DNA from: Pseudomonas baltica
GTDB lineage: Bacteria > Pseudomonadota > Gammaproteobacteria > Pseudomonadales > Pseudomonadaceae
Assembly (NCBI RefSeq): GCF_031880315.1
Contig: NZ_CP134771.1
Coordinates: 3,096,001-3,160,000 of the forward strand
Length of the DNA: 64,000 bases
Direction: 5' to 3'
In this document: positions 37,105-47,488 of the stretch, one piece after another
How positions within the stretch are numbered: position 1 is the stretch's first letter
Layout: each line of letters begins with the position of its first letter
Notes under the pieces: model-generated
The model's database searches: none
What the model was told of the DNA's origin: nothing
What the model saw: the letters and a program-made list of their open reading frames with translations, nothing else
Position numbers and translations under genes: made by a program

Positions 37105-38678
37105 GAGCGTTCCCGTTCTGCGAAGAGCGCCTGGACGAAGGGCTCGGCTTCGAAGGTCCGCAGGTCATCGATGCCTTCGCCGACACCGATGTACCGGATC
37201 GGCAAACCGAACTGCTTGGCCAGGGCGAAGATCACCCCACCCTTGGCGGTGCCGTCGAGCTTGGTCAGCGCCAGACCGGTCAGGGACACCGTCTGGTTGA
37301 ACTGCTTGGCCTGATTGATGGCGTTCTGGCCCGTACCAGCGTCCAGCACCAGCAACACCTCGTGAGGCGCTGTCTCGTCCAGTTTGCCGATCACGCGGCG
37401 CACCTTCTTCAGCTCTTCCATCAGATTGTCTTTGGTGTGCAGGCGTCCTGCGGTATCGGCGATCAGCACGTCGATCCCCCGAGCGGTGGCGGCCTGTACG
37501 GCGTCGAAAATCACCGAGGCAGAGTCGGCACCCGTGTGCTGGGCGATCACCGGGATGCGGTTACGCTCGCCCCACACTTGCAATTGCTCGACGGCAGCGG
37601 CGCGGAAGGTATCGCCGGCGGCCAGCATGACCTTCTTGCCTTCACCCTGAAGTTTTTTCGCCAGTTTGCCGATGGTCGTAGTCTTGCCGGCGCCGTTGAC
37701 GCCCACCACCAGAATCACGAAAGGCTTTTGCTGCGCTGGGATCACCAGCGGTTGCTCGACGGGCTTGAGCAAGGCCGACAGCTCGGCCTGCAAAGACGCG
37801 TACAGGGCGTCGCTGTCGGTCAGCTGCTTGCGCGCGACCTTCTGCGTCAGGTTGCCGATAATCAGATTGGTGGCTTCGACGCCGACGTCTGCGGTCAGCA
37901 AGCGGGTTTCGAGCTCGTCGAGCAGGTCGTCGTCGATGGCCTTCTTGCCGAGGAACAGACTGGCCATGCCCTCGCCAAGGCTGGCGCTGGTCTTGCTCAG
38001 CCCCTGCTTGAGGCGGGCGAAGAAACCGGCTTTGGTAGGCTCCGCAGACGCTGGGGCGGCAGGCGCCGGGACCGGAACTGCAGCGGGCGCTACAACGGGC
38101 TCGGCCACTGTACCAGCGTGTACAGCGGGCACGTTTGCAGACTCGGGTGCAGGCGGGGCGGCGATCGGTGCAACGTGCTCGACCGCCGGCGCAGGGCGCT
38201 CGACCACTACGGGAGCGGCGGGCACCACTGGCTGCACCGGAGCAGCCGGCTCGGCGACCGGTGTCGGTGTCAGGTCGCTCGGCGTCGGTGCGAGTTCGGC
38301 CAGCGGCGCCGCCGTGGTTTCTGGCAGCGCGGGCACGGTAGCAGGAGGAATGGAGGGCGCGACAGGCTCGGCCTCGACATCAGGCACCAACGCCACGGGC
38401 TCCTCGGGCACCGGCAGCACCAGGCCGCTCGCCGCGGGCTCGGCCGGAACAATCGGCGCAACGGGCTCGGCAGCAGGCGGGGCTGCCGCCAACGCGGGCT
38501 CGGGCGCTACCTCGACGGCCAGTTCAGGCGTCTCGGGCGTCTCGGGGGCCTCAGCAATCACAGGGGCTTGCGGCGGCTCGGGAGGGGTTTCCTGCGGTTT
38601 TTTGCGCAGCCACCCGAACAGGCCTTTCTTCTCTCCAGCCGGTGGCGGAGTCTTCTTGTCGTCGTTGGAACCAAACAT
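37101..38678 (-). CDS. ftsY: Signal recognition particle receptor FtsY
   Basis: The product is 525 residues. It starts MFGSNDDKKTPPPAGEKKG with a basic amphipathic GLFGWLRKK stretch. Residues about 30-215 are an acidic Pro/Ala/Glu/Val-rich A-domain, unusually long and repetitive. The NG domain follows, with G1 GVNGAGKTTTIGKLAKKL, DTAGRLHTKDNLMEE, TKLDGTAKGG and the closing IGVGEGIDDLRTFEAEPFV. It docks ribosome-SRP complexes at the membrane. It leads the ftsYEX unit and diverges from the M16 peptidase pair. Confidence 0.96.
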   Translation of the reverse strand: MFGSNDDKKTPPPAGEKKGLFGWLRKKPQETPPEPPQAPVIAEAPETPETPELAVEVAPEPALAAAPPAAEPVAPIVPAEPAASGLVLPVPEEPVALVPDVEAEPVAPSIPPATVPALPETTAAPLAELAPTPSDLTPTPVAEPAAPVQPVVPAAPVVVERPAPAVEHVAPIAAPPAPESANVPAVHAGTVAEPVVAPAAVPVPAPAAPASAEPTKAGFFARLKQGLSKTSASLGEGMASLFLGKKAIDDDLLDELETRLLTADVGVEATNLIIGNLTQKVARKQLTDSDALYASLQAELSALLKPVEQPLVIPAQQKPFVILVVGVNGAGKTTTIGKLAKKLQGEGKKVMLAAGDTFRAAAVEQLQVWGERNRIPVIAQHTGADSASVIFDAVQAATARGIDVLIADTAGRLHTKDNLMEELKKVRRVIGKLDETAPHEVLLVLDAGTGQNAINQAKQFNQTVSLTGLALTKLDGTAKGGVIFALAKQFGLPIRYIGVGEGIDDLRTFEAEPFVQALFAERERS

Positions 38679-38910
38679 GGAGGACGGCTATCTCACGGTA
38701 GCGACGCGCCAAAGCGGCGCCTCTGAAAATTCTGATATCGCAGAACAGACTGCTTTTTACCCGGCTCGTTCACGCGTTACATCCTGACAAGATGATCGCA
38801 GGCCCGCTTTCACATCAGGCATGGTCGCCAGCGAGCCGGATCAGTATCCTAGCACCTCCTCGCCCACTGACGCTAAGGCCAAGCGGGCAGCCTTACAGGT
38901 TCAAAATCGA

Positions 38911-40266
38911 ATGAATGATCTTGCCCGCCGCGCTGCCGGTCTGCTGCTCGGTACTTTTTGCCTGCCACTCGCCGCCTTTGCCGCCGATCCCCAACCCACC
39001 ACCGAGTTTACGCTCGACAACGGCCTCAAGGTCGTCGTACGCGAAGACCACCGTGCCCCCGTGGTGGTCTCGCAGATCTGGTACAAGGTCGGTTCGAGCT
39101 ACGAAACCCCCGGCCAGACCGGCCTCTCCCACGCCCTCGAGCACATGATGTTCAAGGGCAGCAGCAAAATGGGCCCGGGCGAATCTTCCCGCGTGCTGCG
39201 CGACCTGGGCGCCGAAGAGAACGCCTTCACCAGCGACGACTACACCGCCTATTACCAGGTGATGGCCAAGGACCGGCTGCCGGTGGCCTTCGAGCTCGAA
39301 GCCGATCGCATGGCCACCCTGCGCCTGCCGCCGGAAGAATTCACCAAGGAAATCGAAGTCATCAAGGAAGAGCGCCGCCTGCGCACCGATGACCAGCCTA
39401 GCGCCAAGGCCTTCGAAGCCTTCAAGGCCATGGCGTACCCCGCCAGCGGCTACCACACCCCGACCATTGGCTGGATGGCCGACCTCGAACGCATGAAGGT
39501 CGAAGAGCTGCGTCATTGGTACGAGTCCTGGTACGTGCCCAACAACGCGACACTGGTGGTGGTCGGCGACGTCAAGCCCGATGACGTCAAGGTCCTGGCT
39601 CAACGCTTCTTCGGCGGTATCGCACGGCGCCCGACGCCACCGGCGAAAATCCCGCTGGAAGTCGCCGAGCCGGGCGAGCGGCAGATCACCCTGCATGTGC
39701 GCACCGAATTGCCCAGCCTGATGCTGGCCTTCAACGTGCCCAGCCTCGCTACCGCCAAAGACCCGCGCGGCGTGCAGGCCCTGCGCCTGATCGCCGCCCT
39801 GCTAGACGGCGGCTACAGCGCGAGGCTGTCCACCCAGCTCGAGCGCGGCAGCGAGCTGGTGTCCGGCGCTTCGGCCAGCTACGACGCGTTCACCCGCGGC
39901 GACACGCTGTTCATGCTGTCTGCCACACCCAATACGCAAAAGAAAAAGACCCTGACCGACGTCGAGAAGGGCCTCTGGGGCGTACTCGATCAGCTCAAGG
40001 ACAAACCGCCCACCGCTGCGGAGCTTGAGCGTGTACGTGCCGAAGTCATCGCCGGACTGGTCTTCGGTCGCGATTCCATCAGCCGCCAGGCCACCACCAT
40101 CGGCCAGCTCGAAACCGTCGGCCTGTCGTGGAAGCTCATGGACAGCGAGCTGGATGACCTCAACAGCGTCACGCCAGCCGACATCCAGACCGCCGCACGT
40201 ACCTATTTCACCCGCGAACGCTTGAGCGTCGCCCACGTATTGCCCGAGGAAAAGGCTCATGATTGA
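38911..40266 (+). CDS. M16 family zinc metallopeptidase (active subunit), periplasmic
   Basis: The product is 451 residues. It has a signal peptide (AAGLLLGTFCLPLAAFA). The inverted zinc motif HxxEH is present as SHALEHMMFKGSSK (about residue 74), with the third ligand Glu in EVIKEERRLRTDD. Two M16 domains follow. Such enzymes degrade peptides in the periplasm. The start at 38911 is preferred to an in-frame ATG 90 bases upstream because the signal peptide begins there. It overlaps by eight bases with a second M16 gene, as in P. aeruginosa PA0372-PA0371. Confidence 0.93.
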   Translation: MNDLARRAAGLLLGTFCLPLAAFAADPQPTTEFTLDNGLKVVVREDHRAPVVVSQIWYKVGSSYETPGQTGLSHALEHMMFKGSSKMGPGESSRVLRDLGAEENAFTSDDYTAYYQVMAKDRLPVAFELEADRMATLRLPPEEFTKEIEVIKEERRLRTDDQPSAKAFEAFKAMAYPASGYHTPTIGWMADLERMKVEELRHWYESWYVPNNATLVVVGDVKPDDVKVLAQRFFGGIARRPTPPAKIPLEVAEPGERQITLHVRTELPSLMLAFNVPSLATAKDPRGVQALRLIAALLDGGYSARLSTQLERGSELVSGASASYDAFTRGDTLFMLSATPNTQKKKTLTDVEKGLWGVLDQLKDKPPTAAELERVRAEVIAGLVFGRDSISRQATTIGQLETVGLSWKLMDSELDDLNSVTPADIQTAARTYFTRERLSVAHVLPEEKAHD

Positions 40267-41764
40267 GCGCATCACGCCCCATCACGCACGCCGCCTGGGC
40301 ACCGCCCTGATCGCCAGCCTGCTCGCTTCATTCGCCGCCCTGCCGGCCCAAGCCGACGACGCGACGCCCGCGGCCGCACCCGCGCCGGCATCCGCCCCTG
40401 CACCCGTCAATGGCCTCCAGACCCTCAACGAGCTGGACAGCAAGGCGCCGGAACACCGCAAGCTGGACATCAAGACCTGGCAGACCAAAGACGGCAGCAA
40501 GGTGCTGTTCGTCGCAGCCCCGCAGTTACCGATGTTCGACCTGCGCGTAACCTTCGCCGCTGGCAGCAGCCAGGACGGCAACGCCGGCGGCCTGGCGCTG
40601 CTGACTAACGCCATGCTCAACGAAGGCGTCAAGGGCAAGAATGTCGAAGCCATCGCTCAGGGCTTCGAAGGGTTGGGGGCGGACTTCAGCAACGGCGCGT
40701 ATCGCGACATGGCCGTGGCTTCGCTGCGCAGCCTGAGCGCTCCCGACAAGCGCGACCCGGCGCTCAAGCTGTTCGCCGAAGTGGTCGGCCATCCGACATT
40801 CCCGGCCGACTCGCTGGCGCGCATCAAGAATCAGATCCTCGCCGGCCTTGAGTACCAGAAGCAGAACCCCGGCGCGCAAGCGAGCCAGGCCTTGTACAAA
40901 GGGCTTTACGGCACGCACCCCTATGCTCATGCCACCGACGGCACAGCGCAGACCATTGCGCCGATCAGCCTGGCGCAGCTTCAAGCCTTCCACAAACGCG
41001 CCTACGCCGCTGGCAACGCGGTGATCGCTTTGGTCGGCGACCTGTCTATGGACGACGCCCACGCGATCGCCGAGCAAGTGTCGTCGGCACTACCCAAGGG
41101 CCCTCATCTGGCGGTGGTCGCCGAGCCGAGCGAACCCAAACCCGGCCAGACCCATCTGGAGTTCCCCTCCAAGCAGACACACCTGCTGCTCGCCGAGCTG
41201 GGCATCGACCGTAACGATCCGGACTACGCCGCGCTGTCGATGGGTAACCAGATCCTTGGCGGCGGCGCCTTCGGCACCCGGCTCATGAGCGAGGTCCGGG
41301 AAAAACGCGGCCTGACCTACGGCGTGTACTCCGCGTTCACCGCCATGCAAGCCCGCGGCCCGTTCATGATCAGCCTGCAAACCCGCGCCGAACTGAGCGA
41401 AGGCACCCTGAAACTGGTGCAGGACATCCTGCGCGACTACCTGAAGACGGGGCCGACGCAAAAGGAGCTCGACGACGCCAAACGCGAACTGGCCGGCAGC
41501 TTTCCGCTGTCCAACGCCAGCAATGGCAGCATCGTCGGGCAACTGGGTGCCATTGGCTTCTACGACCTGCCGCTGACCTTTATCGAAGATTTCATGCAGC
41601 AATCCCAGGCACTGACCATCGATCAAGTGAAAACGGCATTGAACAAGCACCTGGACGCCGACAAACTAGTCATCGTCACGGCAGGCCCGACGCTCGCGCA
41701 AAAGCCGCTGCCGCCCCCTACTGAAAGGCCCACCGAGCAACCGCTCGGGGTCCCGGAGCATTAA
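40259..41764 (+). CDS. M16 family peptidase-like partner lacking the zinc motif
   Basis: The product is 501 residues. It has a signal peptide (ALIASLLASFAALPAQA) and an Ala/Pro-rich linker, then two M16 domains. In the place of HxxEH it has AGGLALLTNAMLNEG, so it cannot bind zinc the usual way. The substrate-binding R/Y pair is kept in SEVREKRGLTYGVYS. M16B enzymes work as active/inactive heterodimers, so this is the structural partner of the gene before it. The start codon lies within the preceding gene, giving coupling. Confidence 0.92.
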   Translation: MIERITPHHARRLGTALIASLLASFAALPAQADDATPAAAPAPASAPAPVNGLQTLNELDSKAPEHRKLDIKTWQTKDGSKVLFVAAPQLPMFDLRVTFAAGSSQDGNAGGLALLTNAMLNEGVKGKNVEAIAQGFEGLGADFSNGAYRDMAVASLRSLSAPDKRDPALKLFAEVVGHPTFPADSLARIKNQILAGLEYQKQNPGAQASQALYKGLYGTHPYAHATDGTAQTIAPISLAQLQAFHKRAYAAGNAVIALVGDLSMDDAHAIAEQVSSALPKGPHLAVVAEPSEPKPGQTHLEFPSKQTHLLLAELGIDRNDPDYAALSMGNQILGGGAFGTRLMSEVREKRGLTYGVYSAFTAMQARGPFMISLQTRAELSEGTLKLVQDILRDYLKTGPTQKELDDAKRELAGSFPLSNASNGSIVGQLGAIGFYDLPLTFIEDFMQQSQALTIDQVKTALNKHLDADKLVIVTAGPTLAQKPLPPPTERPTEQPLGVPEH

Positions 41765-42360
41765 TGGCAAGTCCATCCCCCAAAACACCCAAGGCCGTCC
41801 ATGGCGGCCTGGGCCAGTTGCGTATCATCGGTGGCCAGTGGCGCAGCCGTCGCCTGAGCTTCCCGGATGCGCCCGGCCTGCGCCCGACGCCGGATCGCGT
41901 GCGCGAGACGCTGTTCAACTGGCTCGCGCCCTATATCGAAGGCGCCAAGGTGCTGGACCCGTTCGCAGGCAGCGGCGCCCTGTACCTCGAGGCTCTGTCG
42001 CGCGGCGCTGGCCTGGGGCTGGCGCTGGACAACAACGCCGCCGCCATCGCCGCGCTGCGCAAGAACCTTGATCTACTGGAGTGCAGCGTTGGCCAGTTGC
42101 ACCAGGCTGACGCTTTGCGCCATCTGGAAACCCAGCCTGCAACGCCGTTCGACCTGGTATTTCTCGACCCACCCTTCCATCAGCAATTGCTGGCCAGTGC
42201 CTGCACCTTGCTCGAAGAGCGCCAGTGGCTGGCAGAGCGCGCATGGATCTACACCGAAAGCGAAACACCCCCTTCGACCCTGGAGCTACCCGCCAGCTGG
42301 CGTCTGCACCGCGAAAAAAAGGCCGGTCAGGTGTACTACGCGCTGTGGCAGCGGGGATAA
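41764..42360 (+). CDS. rsmD: 16S rRNA (guanine966-N2)-methyltransferase
   Basis: The product is 198 residues. Marks: LRIIGGQWRSRRLSFPD, RPTPDRVRETLFNWL, the SAM loop VLDPFAGSGALYLEALSRGA, and the catalytic DLVFLDPPF. It methylates G966 of 16S rRNA before 30S assembly. TAATG joins it to the M16 gene with a one-base overlap. The next gene starts nine bases after its stop. Confidence 0.96.
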   Translation: MASPSPKTPKAVHGGLGQLRIIGGQWRSRRLSFPDAPGLRPTPDRVRETLFNWLAPYIEGAKVLDPFAGSGALYLEALSRGAGLGLALDNNAAAIAALRKNLDLLECSVGQLHQADALRHLETQPATPFDLVFLDPPFHQQLLASACTLLEERQWLAERAWIYTESETPPSTLELPASWRLHREKKAGQVYYALWQRG

Positions 42361-42369
42361 AAAGCCATC

Positions 42370-43413
42370 GTGGCTGACGCGCCAGTAGCGGCACCCGAGG
42401 CTTTCCTGCCAGCGCTCGGGCTGGGCAACCCGCACCTGCAGACGCTATGGGGCCCGCTGTGGCGCCCCACCGTGCATCTGACACGGCCCAGGGAGCGCCT
42501 GTGGCTGGCCGACGGCGATTTTCTCGACGTCGACTGGTACGGTCCGCACACCACCGACGCGCCACTGGTCTTGGTCCTGCACGGCCTCACCGGCTCGTCC
42601 AATTCGCCCTACGTCGCGGGCTTGCAGCGCGCCTTGGCAGCCCAAGGCTGGGCCAGCGTCGCCATCAACTGGCGGGGCTGCTCGGGCGAGCCCAATCTGC
42701 AGGTGCGCAGTTACCATTCCGGTGCCAGCGACGATCTGGCCGAAGTCATCGGGCTACTGCGCGCTCGACGGCCGTCGGCACCGCTCTACGCCGTCGGCTA
42801 CTCTCTGGGCGGCAACGTGTTGCTCAAGTATCTGGGCGAGACCGGCTCTCACTCACAGTTGCAAGGCGCGGTGGCAGTATCGGTGCCCTTTCGCCTCGAT
42901 CAGTGCGCCGACCGTATCGGCCAAGGGTTTTCGAAGGTCTATCAGGCGCACTTCATGCGCGCAATGCTGGCCTATGTGCGGGACAAGCAGGCGCGATTCC
43001 AGCGCGAGGGGCAAAAAGAAGGGCTGGCGAAGCTGGCAGGCCTCGGATCGCTGGAAAAGATGCGCACCTTTTGGGATTTCGACGGGCGGGTGACGGCGCC
43101 CCTGCATGGCTTCGCCGATGCTCGGGATTACTACCGCAAGTCATCCAGCCGTTATTTCCTCGGAGATATCCGCACCCGCACGCTGATCATCCAGGCGCTG
43201 GACGACCCCTTCGTGTTCCCCCACAGCCTGCCGACGCCGAACGAACTGGCGCCCGGCACCACCTTCGAGCGCCATGCACGAGGCGGACATGTGGGGTTTG
43301 TGGATGGCACACTGCGAAGTCCGACCTATTACCTCGAACGCCGCATCCCGCAGTGGTTGGCGAAAGACTGCGCGTTCAGTCTCCCGTCGCCCGCGGCCGC
43401 TGTGGATCGGTGA
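42370..43413 (+). CDS. YheT-family alpha/beta hydrolase
   Basis: The product is 347 residues, starting with GTG. It has the alpha/beta-hydrolase fold of the YheT (UPF0017) group: LGNPHLQTLWG, LHGLTGSSNSPYVAGL, VAINWRGCSGEPN, the nucleophile elbow AVGYSLGGNVLLKYLGE and the final His in RHARGGHVGFVDG. The substrate is unknown; carboxylesterase activity is usual for the family. The last 38 bases overlap the 3' end of the convergent sulfurtransferase gene. Confidence 0.9.
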   Translation: MADAPVAAPEAFLPALGLGNPHLQTLWGPLWRPTVHLTRPRERLWLADGDFLDVDWYGPHTTDAPLVLVLHGLTGSSNSPYVAGLQRALAAQGWASVAINWRGCSGEPNLQVRSYHSGASDDLAEVIGLLRARRPSAPLYAVGYSLGGNVLLKYLGETGSHSQLQGAVAVSVPFRLDQCADRIGQGFSKVYQAHFMRAMLAYVRDKQARFQREGQKEGLAKLAGLGSLEKMRTFWDFDGRVTAPLHGFADARDYYRKSSSRYFLGDIRTRTLIIQALDDPFVFPHSLPTPNELAPGTTFERHARGGHVGFVDGTLRSPTYYLERRIPQWLAKDCAFSLPSPAAAVDR

Positions 43414-44230
43414 TCCACTCGCTCCAGGAGCCCGCATATAGCGGTACCAGTGGGTAACCCGCCAAGCACAGTGCAAACAGGTTGTGACAGGCCGTCACCC
43501 CGGACCCGCAGTAGGACACCAGCGTGCTGGCCGGGCGCCCCGCCAGAATTTTTTCGAAACGCGCCTTGAGTTGATCGGCCGGCAAAAACCGCCCATCGGC
43601 TGCCAGATTGTCAGTAAACACCGCACAACGCGCACCGGGAATATGCCCCGCCACAGGATCGATCGGCTCGACCTCACCGCGAAAGCGTGCGGGAGCCCGG
43701 GCGTCGATCAAGGTCAGGTCTGGTGATTCCAGCTGCGCCTGCAATTGCTGTGCGCTGACCACCAGACTGTTATCAGGCTTGCCAGAAAAGTGCCCGGCTT
43801 CGTGTGCCGGGGGATCGAGGCTGAGCGGCAACCCGGCCGCATGCCAGGCCTTGAGGCCGCCATCGAGCAGGTAGACACCCTCGCGTTTACCCAACCACAT
43901 CAGCAACCACCAGGCATGGGCTGCGAAGGCACCGGGGCCATCGTCGTAAAGCACCACATCGCTGTCGGCATTGACGCCCCAGCCTTGCAAGCGCTCGATC
44001 AACTCCCCGGGAGCCGGCAGCGGATGACGTCCGGTCACCTGCTTGACCACCGCGCCGCTGAGGTCCTTGTCCAAATCGGCAAAGCGCGCGCCGGCCAAGT
44101 GACCCTCGGCGTAACTGCGCTGGCCGTAGTCGGTGTCTTCAAGCGCAAAGCGACAATCCAGTATCACCAGCCCCGGCTCGTCGAGACGAGCGTGCAGCCC
44201 TTGAGGGCTGATCAATTGCGCGATAGGCAT
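43376..44230 (-). CDS. sseA: 3-mercaptopyruvate sulfurtransferase / rhodanese-like, two domains
   Basis: The product is 284 residues with two rhodanese domains: LVILDCRFALEDTDYG and SDVVLYDDGPGAFAAHAWW in the inactive N-terminal one, LTLIDARAPARFRGEVEPIDPVAGHIPGA and the catalytic loop YCGSGVTACHNL in the C-terminal one. CGSGVTA fits mercaptopyruvate sulfurtransferase (CGSGVTA) rather than thiosulfate rhodanese (CRxGx[R/T]). The 3' end overlaps the convergent hydrolase gene by 38 bases. Confidence 0.92.
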   Translation of the reverse strand: MPIAQLISPQGLHARLDEPGLVILDCRFALEDTDYGQRSYAEGHLAGARFADLDKDLSGAVVKQVTGRHPLPAPGELIERLQGWGVNADSDVVLYDDGPGAFAAHAWWLLMWLGKREGVYLLDGGLKAWHAAGLPLSLDPPAHEAGHFSGKPDNSLVVSAQQLQAQLESPDLTLIDARAPARFRGEVEPIDPVAGHIPGARCAVFTDNLAADGRFLPADQLKARFEKILAGRPASTLVSYCGSGVTACHNLFALCLAGYPLVPLYAGSWSEWITDPQRPRATGD

Positions 44231-44284
44231 GTAAACCTCCCTGGGAAATGCAGTGGATTCATGGCCCGGAACGAAGTTCCCGGC

Positions 44285-44935
44285 CTATTCCTCTGCCAGC
44301 GTCAGTGGCGTATTGAATTCTTCGAACAACGTATTCACGGCGGCCCGCCAAGGTTCCGCGACCAGGCCGGATACCATAGTCAGCACCTGGAAAATCCCGC
44401 GTTTGACGACTTCCTCGCTGAGCTGCGCCGTCGCAGCCTGGGAAGTGGTAAGGAAACGCGTCCACGACGTCAGGATAATCCAGGCGTTCAGGGCCAGTGC
44501 TTCGGCTTGCCCAGCATGCAAACGCAACAACCCGGCCTGCGCGAACGCCTCGAAGATCACCTGCCCCTGGCGCAGGCAACGACGGGAAAACTGTCGATAG
44601 CGCAGTGCCAATTGCGGATCGCTTTCGAGCAGGTGCTCCAGGTCCCGATAAAAGAACCGGTAGCTCCAGTTGCTCTCGAACAGCCGTTGCAAATAAAAAC
44701 GCATGTCATCGACGCCTACACTGACACCTTTCGGCAGCTGCAGGTAAGTATCGACCCCTTGCTCGTATTCAGCGAACAACTCGGCAATGATTTCCTGCTT
44801 GTTGGCAAAGTGGTAGTAAAGATTGCCAGGGGAAATTTCCATATAGGCGGCGATGTGATTGGTGCTGACGGTCCGCTCGCCTTGCTGATTGAACAGCTCC
44901 AGAGTGGCCTGCACGATGCGTTGGCGGGTTTTCAT
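44285..44935 (-). CDS. TetR family transcriptional regulator
   Basis: The product is 216 residues. The helix-turn-helix lies in residues 1-50: RQRIVQATLELFNQQGERTVSTNHIAAYMEISPGNLYYHFANKQEII. The C-terminal region (residues 60-216) is a ligand domain of the fatty-acid/stress regulator type. An imperfect hairpin closes the gene (44263-44285). The neighbours do not reveal the target. A palindrome with GCTAGC arms lies about 95 bases upstream of its start (45028-45044) and could be an autoregulatory site. Confidence 0.9.
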   Translation of the reverse strand: MKTRQRIVQATLELFNQQGERTVSTNHIAAYMEISPGNLYYHFANKQEIIAELFAEYEQGVDTYLQLPKGVSVGVDDMRFYLQRLFESNWSYRFFYRDLEHLLESDPQLALRYRQFSRRCLRQGQVIFEAFAQAGLLRLHAGQAEALALNAWIILTSWTRFLTTSQAATAQLSEEVVKRGIFQVLTMVSGLVAEPWRAAVNTLFEEFNTPLTLAEE

Positions 44936-45027
44936 TGACTCTGATCTCTCATCCTGCGGGCCCTAGCGCCCAGATTTGTACCCGCATAGTACGATTTTGC
45001 CATCCGCAGCCCAAGGCCGACCTTAGG

Positions 45028-45681
<654 letters not shown>

Positions 45682-45725
45682 TATCCGACCGACGAATCCG
45701 CGCCCGCGTGCACTGCGGGCGCTAA

Positions 45726-46040
<315 letters not shown>

Positions 46041-46054
46041 CTCTGCGTCTAACC

Positions 46055-46148
46055 GCGCCGACCTCTTCGCGAGCAAGCCCTGCTCCCACGGTGCAAAGAG
46101 TTCCAGCGCAGTACCCCTGTGGGAGCAAGGCTTGCCCGCGAAGGCGCC
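46055..46148. repeat. BIME (inverted REP pair)
   Basis: GCGCCGACCTCTTCGCGAGC... (from 46055) is mirrored by GTGGGAGCAAGGCTTGCCCGCGAAGGCGCC ending at 46148. It separates the ferredoxin gene from the convergent small exported protein. Confidence 0.8.
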
Positions 46149-46175
46149 AAAAAGATCGCCGCAATGGCAGGTTGA

Positions 46176-46532
46176 TCAGTCTTCGTTAGTCTTGCCGTAG
46201 CCCGACGTGGTGCATCCCAGGCAGCGCACGAACGCGGCCTTGCCCGGGTCCACTACCAGCGCCTTGCCTGCTGCGCCCATATTGCCACCCGCTGCGGTAA
46301 ACGGCAGCGACACCACGAACACCGCCCCGCCCACCACTGTCGCCGCTATCAGCAGCGGCCGGGCGATGATCAGGTCGGCGATCATCGCGAAGGCGGGAGG
46401 GTTCTGGATTCGATAGGTCGGATCGCCACTGGCGTTCGATTGCGTGGTTTCTGTCATCCCGGCGACGGCTGGCATGGCGGACAAGCCCAGGCACAGCGCC
46501 AAGGCAATCGATAAGACGCGCAAAACATTCAT
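46176..46532 (-). CDS. Small exported protein with one membrane segment, unknown function
   Basis: The product is 118 residues. It has a signal peptide ([19 protein letters not shown]), then about 25 polar residues, a hydrophobic segment ([26 protein letters not shown], about residues 53-78) and a glycine-rich stretch. Near the end, [16 protein letters not shown] carries two closely spaced cysteines. I do not recognise a characterised family. The length, signal and codon use like its neighbours make it a real gene. It is transcribed away from mutM's 3' end with no operon partner. Confidence 0.7.
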   Translation of the reverse strand: MNVLRVLSIALALCLGLSAMPAVAGMTETTQSNASGDPTYRIQNPPAFAMIADLIIARPLLIAATVVGGAVFVVSLPFTAAGGNMGAAGKALVVDPGKAAFVRCLGCTTSGYGKTNED

Positions 46533-46657
46533 GACACAGTCCTTCTGCTCGATAAGGGCGACAACACGGGATAAGGCGACAGGCGACTATTCAACTATAT
46601 CAGCGTCCGGGCACTTGTCAGCGTGCCCGCGACCACGGGTGTTGAACAGGATGTGAA

Positions 46658-47470
46658 TCAGCGCTGGCAGCGCGGGCAGAACACACTGGCACGCTGGCCC
46701 AGCTTGACCTCGCGCAAGGTCGTACCGCACACCTTGCACAGTTCGCCGCCACGCCCGTAGGCGAACAGTTCCTGCTGGAAATAACCGGGCTGGCCATCGC
46801 CACCGATGAAGTCACGCAAGGTGGTGCCGCCGCGTTCGATGGCGTGGGCGAGGATGCGCTTGATTTCGACGGCAAGTTTCAGATAGCGGGCTCGAGAGAT
46901 GCCCCCGGCCTCGCGCCGCGGATCGATCCCGGCAGCAAACAGCGCCTCGGTCGCGTAGATATTGCCCACCCCGACCACCACGGCGTTATCCATGATGAAC
47001 GGCTTGACCGCCATGGTCTTGTTGCGCGACAGGCTGAACAGCCGATCGCCGTCGAACAGATCGGTCAGCGGCTCGGGGCCCAGTCGTCTTAGCAGCTCGT
47101 GGTTATGTGGGTCATGGCTCCAGAGCATGGCACCAAAGCGGCGCGGATCGGTATAGCGCAGCGCCAGCCCGGATTCCAGCACGATGTCGACATGCTCGTG
47201 CTTGAGCGGTGCCAGCCCGGCGTCCACCAGGCGCAAATTGCCCGACATGCCCAGATGGCTGATCAGCGTACCTTCCTCGGCGTTGATCAGCAGGTACTTG
47301 GCGCGCCGATCGACACCGACGATCCGTTGCCCGGACAGGCGCACGTCAAGATCTTCGGGGATCGGCCAGCGCAAGCGCCGATCGCGCACGATCACTTGGC
47401 TGACGCGCTGGCCTTGCAGATGCGGGGTAATACCGCGACGGGTAGTTTCGACTTCGGGTAGTTCAGGCAT
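46658..47470 (-). CDS. mutM: Formamidopyrimidine-DNA glycosylase
   Basis: The product is 270 residues. The catalytic N-terminal proline and Glu are in [13 protein letters not shown]. The helix-two-turn-helix region has [18 protein letters not shown]. The zinc finger is [25 protein letters not shown] at the C-terminus, with all four cysteines. It removes 8-oxoguanine and formamidopyrimidines from DNA. The stop of the HDOD gene lies 18 bases upstream of the ATG, so the two are probably cotranscribed. Confidence 0.97.
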   Translation of the reverse strand: MPELPEVETTRRGITPHLQGQRVSQVIVRDRRLRWPIPEDLDVRLSGQRIVGVDRRAKYLLINAEEGTLISHLGMSGNLRLVDAGLAPLKHEHVDIVLESGLALRYTDPRRFGAMLWSHDPHNHELLRRLGPEPLTDLFDGDRLFSLSRNKTMAVKPFIMDNAVVVGVGNIYATEALFAAGIDPRREAGGISRARYLKLAVEIKRILAHAIERGGTTLRDFIGGDGQPGYFQQELFAYGRGGELCKVCGTTLREVKLGQRASVFCPRCQR

Positions 47471-47488
47471 GTTCGACTCGAAAAAGAC

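Noticed and set aside
42370..43413. Start of the YheT hydrolase at a later ATG instead of GTG
   Set aside because: The next ATG would remove the conserved LGNPHLQTLWG segment, so the GTG at 42370 is kept.
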